NCBI RefSeq assembly: GCF_035609205.1
Contig: NZ_CP141184.1
Coordinates: forward strand, 3,252,501-3,316,500
Direction: 5' to 3'
Origin: Hymenobacter sp. GOD-10R
GTDB taxonomy: Bacteria; Bacteroidota; Bacteroidia; Cytophagales; Hymenobacteraceae
Length of the DNA stretch: 64,000 nt
The translations under genes were made by a program, and so were the position numbers. The notes under the pieces are model-generated. The model worked only from the letters and a program-made list of their open reading frames with translations, made no database searches and was not told the DNA's origin. Below are positions 18,035 through 25,106 of this stretch, piece after piece (position 1 is the stretch's first letter; every line of letters begins with the position of its first letter).

Positions 18035-18670
18035 TTATTGCAGATTGCGGCTGCCGTCGGGTTGGTACAAGTAGCGGAAAGAGTAGTAGCCACTGGGCGT
18101 GCTGAGCGTGGGCGAAGCAGGCGCGTCTTTGTAGTAGCTGGTCACTTCCATCTTGGCGTATTTGCCAGTAGCCGTGCGAATTACTAGTACTTTACCGGCA
18201 ATAGGCGTCACGAGGTGGGTGGTGGAGTTGTAGTTATACCAGCCCTGGCCTGAGCCCGTCGGAATGGCTTTCGTGGCCGCAGCATCAACGGCAAACGCGG
18301 TTTCGGGCACTGCCTTCAGCTCGTCGAAGAGGCCGGTGTACACTTGCGCGCCGCCTTGACCGGGGCCGCTTGCGCCCCCGTTAGTTAGGATGGTTGTGCT
18401 GCGAAAGGCCACGTCCCATTTGGTGCTAGCCGAGTCGGTGTAAGGCACTTCCTTGTTGTCGGCTAGGCTGTAGAAGGTGAAGTGCTTGGCCGTGCCGGGC
18501 TGGCCGGTGCTGGTAGTGGCGGCCGGCTGCGGGGCTAGGCTGCCCACCTTTTGGGTTTCCAGCGCGGGCGTTACGGTTTCTTCGTTATCGTTGTCGTCAT
18601 TGCAAGCGGTGAGGCTCAAAGACGAAGCGGCCAAGAAGGCGAGGGCAGGGCGGAGAAACAGGTGTCTCAT
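18035..18670 (-). CDS. hmuY: HmuY-family haem-binding lipoprotein
   Basis: 211 residues with a signal peptide and lipobox SLTAC (Cys23), then an acidic linker (NDDNDNEE). The body matches HmuY proteins: KHFTFYSLADNKEV, KWDVAFRSTTILTNGGASGP, and the C-terminal YYSFRYLYQPDGSR. HmuY of Porphyromonas gingivalis is a surface haemophore that captures haem and hands it to HmuR. Position directly after hmuR supports the same role. Which residues bind the haem iron here is not clear. Confidence 0.88.
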   Translation of the reverse strand: MRHLFLRPALAFLAASSLSLTACNDDNDNEETVTPALETQKVGSLAPQPAATTSTGQPGTAKHFTFYSLADNKEVPYTDSASTKWDVAFRSTTILTNGGASGPGQGGAQVYTGLFDELKAVPETAFAVDAAATKAIPTGSGQGWYNYNSTTHLVTPIAGKVLVIRTATGKYAKMEVTSYYKDAPASPTLSTPSGYYSFRYLYQPDGSRNLQ

Positions 18671-18717
18671 AGAAGGAGTGAAGAGAAAAGGAATGGACAG
18701 TTTGTTCGTTGCGCTGA

Positions 18718-18797
18718 GTAGCGCGGCCTCTGTAGTCCGCGCTTGATATGCCTTATCGCATTCGTTTCCAGGCGCGGACTACAAAGTCCGCGCTACA
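18718..18797. repeat. palindromic intergenic repeat (GCGCGGAC family)
   Basis: GTAGCGCGGCCTCTGTAGTC at one end pairs with GACTACAAAGTCCGCGCTAC at the other, enclosing about 40 bases. It lies between hmuR and hmuY and matches the repeat at 17005-17090. A strong hairpin here could lower expression of the downstream transport genes relative to the receptor. Confidence 0.75.
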
Positions 18798-18802
18798 GCC
18801 TC

Positions 18803-20947
18803 TTAGCGCGTTTTGCCCAGGGCAAGGGTGAGGCTAGCGTAGGCGAGGCGGCCGGGCAGGGTGCTGATGTAAGTCGGGTTGGTGTAGCCGAGCACGTTAT
18901 CGAGGCCGGCTTGCAGGGTGAGGCGCTGATGGAAGGTTTTGGCCGCGGCCATGTTCACGAGCCAGTAGCCGGGCACGTACTCGTTATCCGCATCCAAGAT
19001 GGCGTTGCCGTTCGTGTCGCCGAAGCCGTAGCGGCCCCGGTAAATTCCCCGCAGGCTCGCCGACCAGCCGGCCTTCGGGTTTTCGTAGAACGCCTTGAGA
19101 TTGAAGGAGTGGCGCGAGCGATTATAGAGGCCTCCGTAGTCTTGCGGCTGCACGCGCTTGGTTTGCTGCGTTTGCGGGTCTTTGCGAAATACTTCACCAG
19201 CTTCGATGTTGTTTATCACCGATTTATCCTTGGCAAACAGCAGCTGGTAGCCGCCGCTCAGCGTCAGTTCGGGGCGCAGCTGGTAGCGGGCGTCTACCTC
19301 CGCACCTTGCGTGAAAGCCCGCGTCACGTTGCGGTAGGAGTACACCGATTGGCCGTTGGTTTTCAGCGCCACCACGGCCGTTTCGATCAGGTTGCGCAGG
19401 TCGTTGCGGAAAGCGTTGGCGGTGAGTTGCAGCTTAGCGGTCGGGTCGAGTTGCACCCCTAGGTTGTAGGCCAGGGAGCTTTCGGCAGTGAGGCCGCTGG
19501 CTTGGGCAAGCACCGCGTCGTAGATCACCGGCTGCCTGGTCTCGGGGTCGGTTGCTAGTTGCCCTTGCGCGGCAAGTTGGGCTACTTTCGCCTGTACTTG
19601 GTTGGTGCCAAACACGCTGTAGCCGACTGTCGGATTGGAGAAGTTAAGGTACAGTTGCCGGAAGTCGGGTGCCCGGTAGCCGCGCCCCGCCGACCCCCGC
19701 ACCGCTAGCCGCGACCGCAGCTGGTAGCGCGCCGAAAGCTTCGGGCTCAGCTGCCCCACGTACTGGCTGTGCCCATCATAGCGCACGCCCGTCACCACAT
19801 TCAGGCGCGGCGTGGGCGACCAGTCGTGTTGGGCAAACACGTAGTGGGCGCGTAGCTGCTGCTGTTGGTCGTAGCGGGTGGCTTCTACAGCTTCGAGCAC
19901 GTAGCCGGCACCACTGGTGAGCACCTGCGTAGGCCGAAGCTGCCAATCAACTTGCACCTCGGGCCGGGTAAAGGTTTGGTTGAAATACGTGGCGTCGTAG
20001 GGGCTGCCGTCGGCGCGGTAGGTGTATTCTTCGCGGGTGCGGTAGCCGCTGTGATAGAAGCGGGCCGTGGCGAAGAGCTTGTCAGAAAAGCGATGGGTGA
20101 GCACCGGATTCAAGTTGTAGTCGTGCTGGCGAGAGGCGTAGCGCACCACGGCCATTTCGCCAGTTTCGGCTGTCACGCGTAGGTCGCTTTTCTGGCTTTC
20201 TGTGTAGTAGCGGCCGCTCAGGCTCAAGGTGGTACGCGTGCCCAGCTGGTAGCTCAAGCGGCCCTGGGCGGTGTAGCTGGCGAAGGGTGGCACCGTCGGG
20301 CTTTCTGCATGATCTAGGGTATAACCCGCCGAACTGTAGCGATTTACAAACAGCGTGAGACCTAGCTTTTTGCCCTTGGCGTTGAAGGTGCCCCCTAGGT
20401 CGGCGGTGCGGTTGGTGCCGTAGCGCAGGCGGATGTCGCCGCTCGTGCCCGGTTGCGGCTTCTGGGTGATAATGTTCACCACGCCCGCCAGCGCCTCCGA
20501 ACCCCACAAAGCCGACGCCGGACCTTTCACCACTTCCACCCGCTGAATGTTGCCGACCGCCACGCGGGAGAGTTCGAGCGTGCCGGCCGTGCGCCCAATC
20601 AGCGGCTCGCCGTCCACCAAAATCAGGGTGTACTCGGGATTAAGCCCTTGCAACTGGACGCCCTGGCCGTGGTCGTTGACGGTGGTGAGGCCGGTTTGTT
20701 CGCGCAGCACGTCGCCCAAGCGCAGGGCACCCATCGCCTTAATCTGTGGCTGGCCCACAACCAACACCGGAATCGGCACGTCGGTGATGCTGCGCTCGGT
20801 GCGAGTGGCCGTGACCACCACCTCGCCTAGCTGCCGGGGCTGCAACCGCAACGTGCTATCCTGCAAAGCAGCTGGCGCTTGGGCCAGTGCCTGCGTCAGC
20901 ACGAAAGTCGAGCAGCTAAGCAGTAAGCAAAACGGAGTGCGGCGCAT
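18803..20947 (-). CDS. hmuR: TonB-dependent haem receptor HmuR
   Basis: The start is set at Met 20947 (MRRTPFCLLLSCSTFVLTQA), a good signal peptide; the frame runs 23 codons further upstream. The 714-residue protein has a TonB box-like start (LGEVVVTATRTERSITDVPI), a plug domain with VEVVKGPASALWGSEALAGV, and a beta-barrel ending in the aromatic-poor strand YASLTLALGK. It imports haem across the outer membrane using TonB energy. It heads the operon; the promoter and two operators are upstream. Confidence 0.9.
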   Translation of the reverse strand: MRRTPFCLLLSCSTFVLTQALAQAPAALQDSTLRLQPRQLGEVVVTATRTERSITDVPIPVLVVGQPQIKAMGALRLGDVLREQTGLTTVNDHGQGVQLQGLNPEYTLILVDGEPLIGRTAGTLELSRVAVGNIQRVEVVKGPASALWGSEALAGVVNIITQKPQPGTSGDIRLRYGTNRTADLGGTFNAKGKKLGLTLFVNRYSSAGYTLDHAESPTVPPFASYTAQGRLSYQLGTRTTLSLSGRYYTESQKSDLRVTAETGEMAVVRYASRQHDYNLNPVLTHRFSDKLFATARFYHSGYRTREEYTYRADGSPYDATYFNQTFTRPEVQVDWQLRPTQVLTSGAGYVLEAVEATRYDQQQQLRAHYVFAQHDWSPTPRLNVVTGVRYDGHSQYVGQLSPKLSARYQLRSRLAVRGSAGRGYRAPDFRQLYLNFSNPTVGYSVFGTNQVQAKVAQLAAQGQLATDPETRQPVIYDAVLAQASGLTAESSLAYNLGVQLDPTAKLQLTANAFRNDLRNLIETAVVALKTNGQSVYSYRNVTRAFTQGAEVDARYQLRPELTLSGGYQLLFAKDKSVINNIEAGEVFRKDPQTQQTKRVQPQDYGGLYNRSRHSFNLKAFYENPKAGWSASLRGIYRGRYGFGDTNGNAILDADNEYVPGYWLVNMAAAKTFHQRLTLQAGLDNVLGYTNPTYISTLPGRLAYASLTLALGKTR

Positions 20948-21031
20948 ACAGGTGAGCGTAGTTTTAGCGTGGAGCGAAAGCAACGGCGGGGGTAAAGCCT
21001 CTTCGTCGCGTTGCACTCGTTTAGGTATTTG

Positions 21032-21048
21032 TTTAGATAAATTCTAAA
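21032..21048. promoter_or_regulatory. operator 1, probable iron- or haem-responsive
   Basis: TTTAGATAAATTCTAAA is an inverted repeat (TTTAGA, 5 bp, TCTAAA). It falls around the predicted transcription start of hmuR. A second copy with the same ends lies 60 bp away. Fur or DtxR-type iron repressors are natural candidates, but the regulator is not known. Confidence 0.6.
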
Positions 21049-21055
21049 CAGTGCT

Positions 21056-21086
21056 CAAATGTATAGCTCGTACCCTAGGCTCCAAA
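21056..21086 (-). promoter_or_regulatory. hmuR promoter
   Basis: On the minus strand TTTG (21086-21083), a 19 bp spacer, and TACATTTG (21063-21056) match the Bacteroidota primary sigma consensus TTTG-N19-TAnnTTTG. The operators sit on either side of this promoter. Confidence 0.65.
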
Positions 21087-21091
21087 CTTTA

Positions 21092-21108
21092 TTTAGAATA
21101 ATTTTAAA
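21092..21108. promoter_or_regulatory. operator 2, probable iron- or haem-responsive
   Basis: TTTAGAATAATTTTAAA shares TTTAGA and AATT.TAAA with operator 1 and lies just upstream of the hmuR -33 element. It is nested in a longer inverted repeat (CTTTATTTA ... TAAATAAAG, 21088-21114). Confidence 0.55.
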
Positions 21109-21220
21109 TAAAGTTTCTTTTGCTTGCCGTCGGCGTTTACCTTCGCCTCACTGATTTTGCTCCACCACCTGTTCACGGTTTGCGAATCGCGAATTCCGAA
21201 CTCCTAGCCCCGTTTTTGCC

Positions 21221-21745
21221 ATGCGCAAACACAACGGTATGCGGCCTCAGGATGTGGTAGTTCTGCTGAAAATTTCAACATTAGCTACGACTCCCTGGCA
21301 GGGTAAAGACCTCGCTGCCGCCTTACTGATTAGCCCCGCCGAAATTTCCGACGCCCTGCGTCGCTGCCAGTACGCGCGCCTGCTCCAGCCCGACGGGCGC
21401 ACGCTGCATCAGCGAGAGTTGCTCAAGTTTCTGTTCTACGGCTTGCCGTTCGTATTTCCTGCCCACCCCGGCAGCATCGTGCAGGGTACGCCCACCGCGC
21501 ACAGCGCCATGCCCGCAGTGCAAGCCGAGGAATCTCTATTGCCCTACGTGTGGCCAAACCCGGAGGGAAAGGACATTATACAGGGGTTGGCGGTGGAGCC
21601 GCTTTATCCTAGCCTCCCGCAGGTAGCCGCCCACGATGCTGCTTGCTACCAGCTGTTTGCCTTAGTAGATGTGCTGCGGCTGGGAAATCAGCCACAACGG
21701 CAAACCGCTCGGCTCCTGCTCCGAGAGCGGCTGCTAATCGTGTAG
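21221..21745 (+). CDS. winged-helix DNA-binding-like protein
   Basis: 174 residues. Residues 9-60 (VVVLLKISTLATTPWQGKDL, then AAALLISPAEISDALRRCQY) resemble a MarR-type winged helix. The central part (FLFYGLPFVFPAHPG) and the C-terminal half match a short Bacteroidota family commonly labelled MarR-like. It is divergent from hmuR, with 273 bp between starts. It could regulate the haem operon, but similar proteins occur in other contexts and no link is shown. Confidence 0.6.
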   Translation: MRKHNGMRPQDVVVLLKISTLATTPWQGKDLAAALLISPAEISDALRRCQYARLLQPDGRTLHQRELLKFLFYGLPFVFPAHPGSIVQGTPTAHSAMPAVQAEESLLPYVWPNPEGKDIIQGLAVEPLYPSLPQVAAHDAACYQLFALVDVLRLGNQPQRQTARLLLRERLLIV

Positions 21746-21766
21746 CGCGGACTTAGTAGTTCGCGT
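21740..21766. repeat. single unit of the GCGCGGAC repeat
   Basis: TGTAGCGCGGACTTAGTAGT followed by TCGCG is one arm pair of the family seen at 17005 and 18718. It overlaps the stop codon of the winged-helix gene. Confidence 0.55.
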
Positions 21767-21800
21767 ATAATAATGCCGCGTAGGTAGGGTATAAAAGCCA

Positions 21801-21848
21801 GCGCAGCCTTGGCAACTTACCCTACGGGGTAGGTTGCCAAGGCTGCGC
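21801..21848. terminator. bidirectional terminator-like palindrome
   Basis: GCGCAGCCTTGGCAAC and its exact complement GTTGCCAAGGCTGCGC enclose 16 bases that can themselves pair in part. It lies between convergent genes, 20 bp from the end of the oxidoreductase gene. T-tracts are poor, so it may be a repeat element used as a terminator. Confidence 0.6.
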
Positions 21849-21868
21849 TACGCGGCTGATAGGCTAGG

Positions 21869-22774
21869 TTAGCCGGTAGCTAGCAGCTCATGGTTGATGA
21901 GCGCACCGGCGGTGGTGCCGCCTGCCACGGCAATACTGACAGTCCGCATCATCGTGGTGGCGTCGCCTGCGGCGTAAATGCCTGGTACGGTGGTTTTCTG
22001 CATGCTGTCGACCACAATACGTCCTACTTCGTTGTGGTCACAACCCAGCAGGCGCGGTAAATGGCAGTGCTGCTCAAACTCTGGGCGGGCGTAAAAAGCG
22101 GTGAGCGGCACTTGGCGGCCATCCGCTAGCCCGATGTGCGTAAGGTAGCCGTTATGGTGAATAATTTCCTGCACGGGCGTTTCCTCCACGGCGATCTGGC
22201 GGGCAGCCAGCTGGGCGCGTTGCTCGGGCAAAAAGCTAGCTTCGCCGTTGGTGAAGATGGTCAGCTGATCGGTCCAGTTGCGGATGAGTTGGCTCCATTC
22301 CATAGCAACGGGGCCATTGGTTAGCATACCCGTCGGTTGACCGCGGTACTCGTAGCCGTGGCAATAGGGGCAGTGAATCACCGAAATTCCCCAACTTTCC
22401 ACAAAGCCCGGAATGGCGGGCATCAGGTCGCGCACGCCGGTGGCAAATAGCAGCTTGCGCGCCTGGACTTGCGCGCCCGTATCCGTGGTAACGGTGAAGT
22501 GATTATCCTCGCCCGTCACGTCTACGGCGGCTTCATTGCGAAACTGTACCGTGGGGTAAGCTAGGACCTGCGCCTTGGCCTGCGCCGCAATGGCGGCCGG
22601 CGTGCTGCCGTCCTGAGTTAGGAAGTTGTGCGAGTGCGGCGTTTGGTAGTTGCACGGCTTACCAGTATCCAGCACCAGCACCTGCTGAATGGCGCGGCCT
22701 AGCGCCATTGCTGCCGACAATCCCGCGTAGCTTCCCCCGACGATAACCACATCAAACTGTTCTTGATTTTTCAT
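21869..22774 (-). CDS. thioredoxin-reductase-like FAD/NAD(P) oxidoreductase
   Basis: 301 residues with the FAD motif GGSYAGLSAAMALGRA at 13-28, the redox pair CPYC at 135-138, and the second FAD motif GIYAAGDATTMM near the end. This is the compact two-domain plan of thioredoxin reductases and alkyl-hydroperoxide reductase F cores. The NADPH motif around 150 is not the canonical GGGxxA, so this belongs to the divergent TrxR-like group in Bacteroidota; the partner is unknown. It follows a tetR gene and is preceded by the same operator. Confidence 0.85.
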   Translation of the reverse strand: MKNQEQFDVVIVGGSYAGLSAAMALGRAIQQVLVLDTGKPCNYQTPHSHNFLTQDGSTPAAIAAQAKAQVLAYPTVQFRNEAAVDVTGEDNHFTVTTDTGAQVQARKLLFATGVRDLMPAIPGFVESWGISVIHCPYCHGYEYRGQPTGMLTNGPVAMEWSQLIRNWTDQLTIFTNGEASFLPEQRAQLAARQIAVEETPVQEIIHHNGYLTHIGLADGRQVPLTAFYARPEFEQHCHLPRLLGCDHNEVGRIVVDSMQKTTVPGIYAAGDATTMMRTVSIAVAGGTTAGALINHELLATG

Positions 22775-22794
22775 AGTGAGGAATTTGTGTGTCG

Positions 22795-22802
22795 CAAACG
22801 TA
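22795..22802 (-). promoter_or_regulatory. -7 element of the oxidoreductase gene
   Basis: TACGTTTG on the minus strand matches TAnnTTTG, 21 bp before the start codon and six bases from the operator at 22809. Confidence 0.5.
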
Positions 22803-22808
22803 AGTCAA

Positions 22809-22828
22809 ATGTCTCAAAAATGAGACAT
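22809..22828. promoter_or_regulatory. TetR-type operator (oxidoreductase side)
   Basis: ATGTCTCAAAAATGAGACAT is a 20 bp palindrome whose core GTCTCA-N4-TGAGAC recurs upstream of the tetR gene at the same distance from a -7 element. Confidence 0.75.
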
Positions 22829-22845
22829 GCAAAAACAAAAAAATA

Positions 22846-23403
22846 TCAAAGGCCAATTCCCTTACTAAATGAGAACCAAGCAAACTGCTTAAGGCTGTTC
22901 TTCGCCACGGCTCCAAAGGAATCCGCATTGATGGTAGCCGCCACCACGCCGCTAAACAGCATCATCACCCACTCCGCCGTGATGTGTGGACTAATGGCGC
23001 CTTGTTCCTGAAGCTTCGCAATAACCGCCCGGTAGCGGTTGTACATGGTGTCGTACTCGGCGCAGTCGGCGTTGTGCGTCGAATGGTGGTGCTCGGGTCG
23101 GGTATGCAGCTTGCTGAAAAATGAGTACTTCGCGCCGCACTCCACGCCGGCGTACAGCATCCGTTCGAGTTGCGTGAGCGGGTTGTCGGAGCTGTTCAAG
23201 GCCTCCGTCATGGCTAGGTTGCAGCTGCGCCGCATCTCCTGCTCGCAGCACGTTAGCAATTCGTCGCGTCCCTTAAAGTAGCGGTGCAGTGTCCGCCGAG
23301 TGACGGAGGCCTTTTCCGCTACTTTCTCCAGCGGCGCCGAGTAATCCTCGTTGAACACGAGAATAGCGGCTTCGACGATCTGTTGCTGGGTGTCTTGCAT
23401 CAT
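22846..23403 (-). CDS. TetR/AcrR-family regulator
   Basis: 185 residues. The N-terminal helix-turn-helix is typical (QQIVEAAILVFNEDYSAPLE, then VAEKASVTRRTLHRYFKGRD). The C-terminal ligand and dimer domain is helical and not recognised. The gene is 71 bp upstream of the oxidoreductase gene on the same strand. Identical 20 bp palindromes precede both, so it probably represses itself and the oxidoreductase and releases DNA on binding an unknown, perhaps redox-active, compound. Confidence 0.88.
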   Translation of the reverse strand: MMQDTQQQIVEAAILVFNEDYSAPLEKVAEKASVTRRTLHRYFKGRDELLTCCEQEMRRSCNLAMTEALNSSDNPLTQLERMLYAGVECGAKYSFFSKLHTRPEHHHSTHNADCAEYDTMYNRYRAVIAKLQEQGAISPHITAEWVMMLFSGVVAATINADSFGAVAKNSLKQFAWFSFSKGIGL

Positions 23404-23412
23404 TGTGGACTA

Positions 23413-23420
23413 CAAAGCTA
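23413..23420 (-). promoter_or_regulatory. -7 element of the tetR gene
   Basis: TAGCTTTG on the minus strand matches TAnnTTTG and lies ten bases before the start codon, so the mRNA leader would be very short. The operator begins six bases upstream. Confidence 0.5.
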
Positions 23421-23426
23421 GGTAAA

Positions 23427-23446
23427 AAGTCTCAGATGTGAGACGT
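23427..23446. promoter_or_regulatory. TetR-type operator (autoregulatory side)
   Basis: AAGTCTCAGATGTGAGACGT shares the core GTCTCA-N4-TGAGAC with 22809-22828 and covers the -33 region of the tetR promoter. Confidence 0.75.
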
Positions 23447-23574
23447 GTTTGAATGCTAACACTTGGCTAAGCATCCACGCTACTTGCATTCCGACTGTCG
23501 TTCACTGGCATTAAATTGCGTTTTCTACCTAGCTATTATAATTCGTGCTTGCCCCTGACCCGACATTAGCAATA

Positions 23575-24042
23575 ATGCTTAGCGCACTGTCTGCCTTTTG
23601 GAAGCAGCAGGCTATTACATGCCCACCGGTAGAATTGCCGTACGTGCAGGCAATAGCAGAGGCCAATAAAGTCATACTGCCACCGGACTTTGAACAATTA
23701 TATCGTACTGTTAACGGTACGCCCGACCTCTACCCTAATTTTCTTGATGATAGGTACTGTTCTTTTCTCCCCGTGGAAGCACTTCGTACCGAAGAAAAAG
23801 AGGTATTAGTGATTGCCTGCAACACCGCAACTCTGAAAACAGAGCGAGTAACCGTGTTCGTTGACTATATGCACCGCAGTTGGGAGTACGGGTTCATTGT
23901 GAATGATAATGAGAATTATCAGATTGGTATTATACCAACTAATGACGTATTCAAAGTTATAACTACTTCGTTAGCAACTTTCTTGGAGTGGTACATAGCG
24001 GATGCAGATGTTCTCTATGACTATAGGTATCCTGATGCATGA
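23575..24042 (+). CDS. SMI1/KNR4 (SUKH)-like protein
   Basis: The start is taken at ATG 23575; an in-frame GTG lies at 23545. About 155 residues with the SUKH pattern: KVILPPDFEQLYRTVNGTPD near the start, a middle beta region (VFVDYMHRSWEYGFIVNDN), and LATFLEWYIADADVLYDY at the end. SUKH proteins often serve as immunity proteins against polymorphic or contact-dependent toxins, but many are stand-alone. No toxin gene is adjacent. It has lower GC than its neighbours, suggesting transfer. Confidence 0.6.
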   Translation: MLSALSAFWKQQAITCPPVELPYVQAIAEANKVILPPDFEQLYRTVNGTPDLYPNFLDDRYCSFLPVEALRTEEKEVLVIACNTATLKTERVTVFVDYMHRSWEYGFIVNDNENYQIGIIPTNDVFKVITTSLATFLEWYIADADVLYDYRYPDA

Positions 24043-24060
24043 GGAAGCTTTCAATAGGAT

Positions 24061-24189
24061 CTACAACCTAGGGTCCACGGCCTTACTCTCTAATGTCAGC
24101 ATACCAAACGCGCACTGATGCACCATCCGCAGTGGCTGGCCCACCACCAGGTGATCTAAATATTCCACACCCAGAACAAATTTCCGTGA
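24061..24189 (-). pseudogene. remnant of a second pnkp 3' end
   Basis: Read on the minus strand, about 43 codons end GQPLRMVHQCAFGMLTLES, then KAVDPRL and stop. This closely matches the C-terminus of the intact Pnkp (GQPLRAVHQCVFGVLALES, then EAVDPRL) at 25107. The DNA beyond the stop is also alike (ctacaacctagggtccacgg). Upstream the similarity fades within a few codons and no start is available. Changes are partly synonymous, so this is a diverged paralogue tail and not a fresh duplication. Confidence 0.7.
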
Positions 24190-24281
24190 TTGGACACGCC
24201 TGCGTGCTTAGACTTGTCCTCAATGTTTGCAAGAAAGTTGAGGCGATACTGCTCGCCGGCTCGCGCTTGTTGCTATGAGGT

Positions 24282-24289
24282 TACCTTTG
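24282..24289 (+). promoter_or_regulatory. possible -7 element for the GNAT gene
   Basis: TACCTTTG fits TAnnTTTG, 115 bp before the acetyltransferase start. No good TTTG is found 19 bp upstream, so support is weak. Confidence 0.3.
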
Positions 24290-24404
24290 CCCAAACTACA
24301 ACCCAACCGACCTTGTTGCTGGAACTCGCTGCAACAGGGCATTTCTGCTCATCAAGTGAGGCTAGAAATAGTATTCTCCGGGCTCCTTTTGCTTACGCCA
24401 CCTT

Positions 24405-25088
24405 ATGGAACACATCTTAGATAATCCTATCTGGAACGCGCTAACAACTGGCAACAAACACCTAGCTGTTGGCAACGAGCAGGCTCGCTACCTACCCAAA
24501 GATATCGGTGCCTTCGCGGGCCTGTCTGACTACTCGGAAAATGCCTTTGCCAGGCTACACGAAATATCCCCGTTCGGAGCGCCTGCGGTACTCTTCACGG
24601 CTGATACCGCCATTCCTGCCGGCTGGAAGCTGTTGATGCAAAAGGAGTTGTTGCAGATGGTGTATGAACAGCCGACGACTCCTGATCTGGGTCCTACGGA
24701 AGTAAAGGCCTTGCACGACCAAGACATACCGGCTATGATTGCCCTCACGGCCCTAACCAATCCTGGCCCTTTTCTGGCCCGCACCATCGCGTTTGGGGGC
24801 TACCACGGCATCTTCCAAGACGGGCAGCTAGTCGCCATGGCCGGGCAGCGGCTGCAACCAACGCCCTACACCGAAATAAGCGCGGTGTGCACCCACCCCG
24901 ATTACCTCGGGAAAGGCTATGCTGGCCAGCTATTACGGCACCAGATAGGCATTATTCGCGCAGCAGGAAACACGCCATTTCTGCACGTATTTGCTGATAA
25001 CACCAACGCCTGCGGTTTGTACGAAAAGCTAGGTTTTCAAACGCGCAAGCAGTTGCAGGTGTACGTGCTCGAAAAACAAGCGTACTAA
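24405..25088 (+). CDS. GNAT-family N-acetyltransferase
   Basis: 227 residues. The acetyl-CoA domain is C-terminal: VCTHPDYLGKGYAGQLLRHQ gives the V/I-hydrophobic and Q/RxxGxG/A-type pyrophosphate motif, followed by ADNTNACGLYEKLGFQTRKQ. The N-terminal half is of the FR47/GCN5-related type with an extra domain (about 1-90). The substrate is unknown. It lies between the pnkp remnant and pnkp and converges on pnkp with an 18 bp gap. Confidence 0.85.
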   Translation: MEHILDNPIWNALTTGNKHLAVGNEQARYLPKDIGAFAGLSDYSENAFARLHEISPFGAPAVLFTADTAIPAGWKLLMQKELLQMVYEQPTTPDLGPTEVKALHDQDIPAMIALTALTNPGPFLARTIAFGGYHGIFQDGQLVAMAGQRLQPTPYTEISAVCTHPDYLGKGYAGQLLRHQIGIIRAAGNTPFLHVFADNTNACGLYEKLGFQTRKQLQVYVLEKQAY

Positions 25089-25106
25089 TGTGGCAAGGCA
25101 GAATGG

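Noticed and set aside
24093..24278. Plus-strand frame of 61 codons
   Set aside because: It is antisense to the pnkp remnant and shows no protein-like features.
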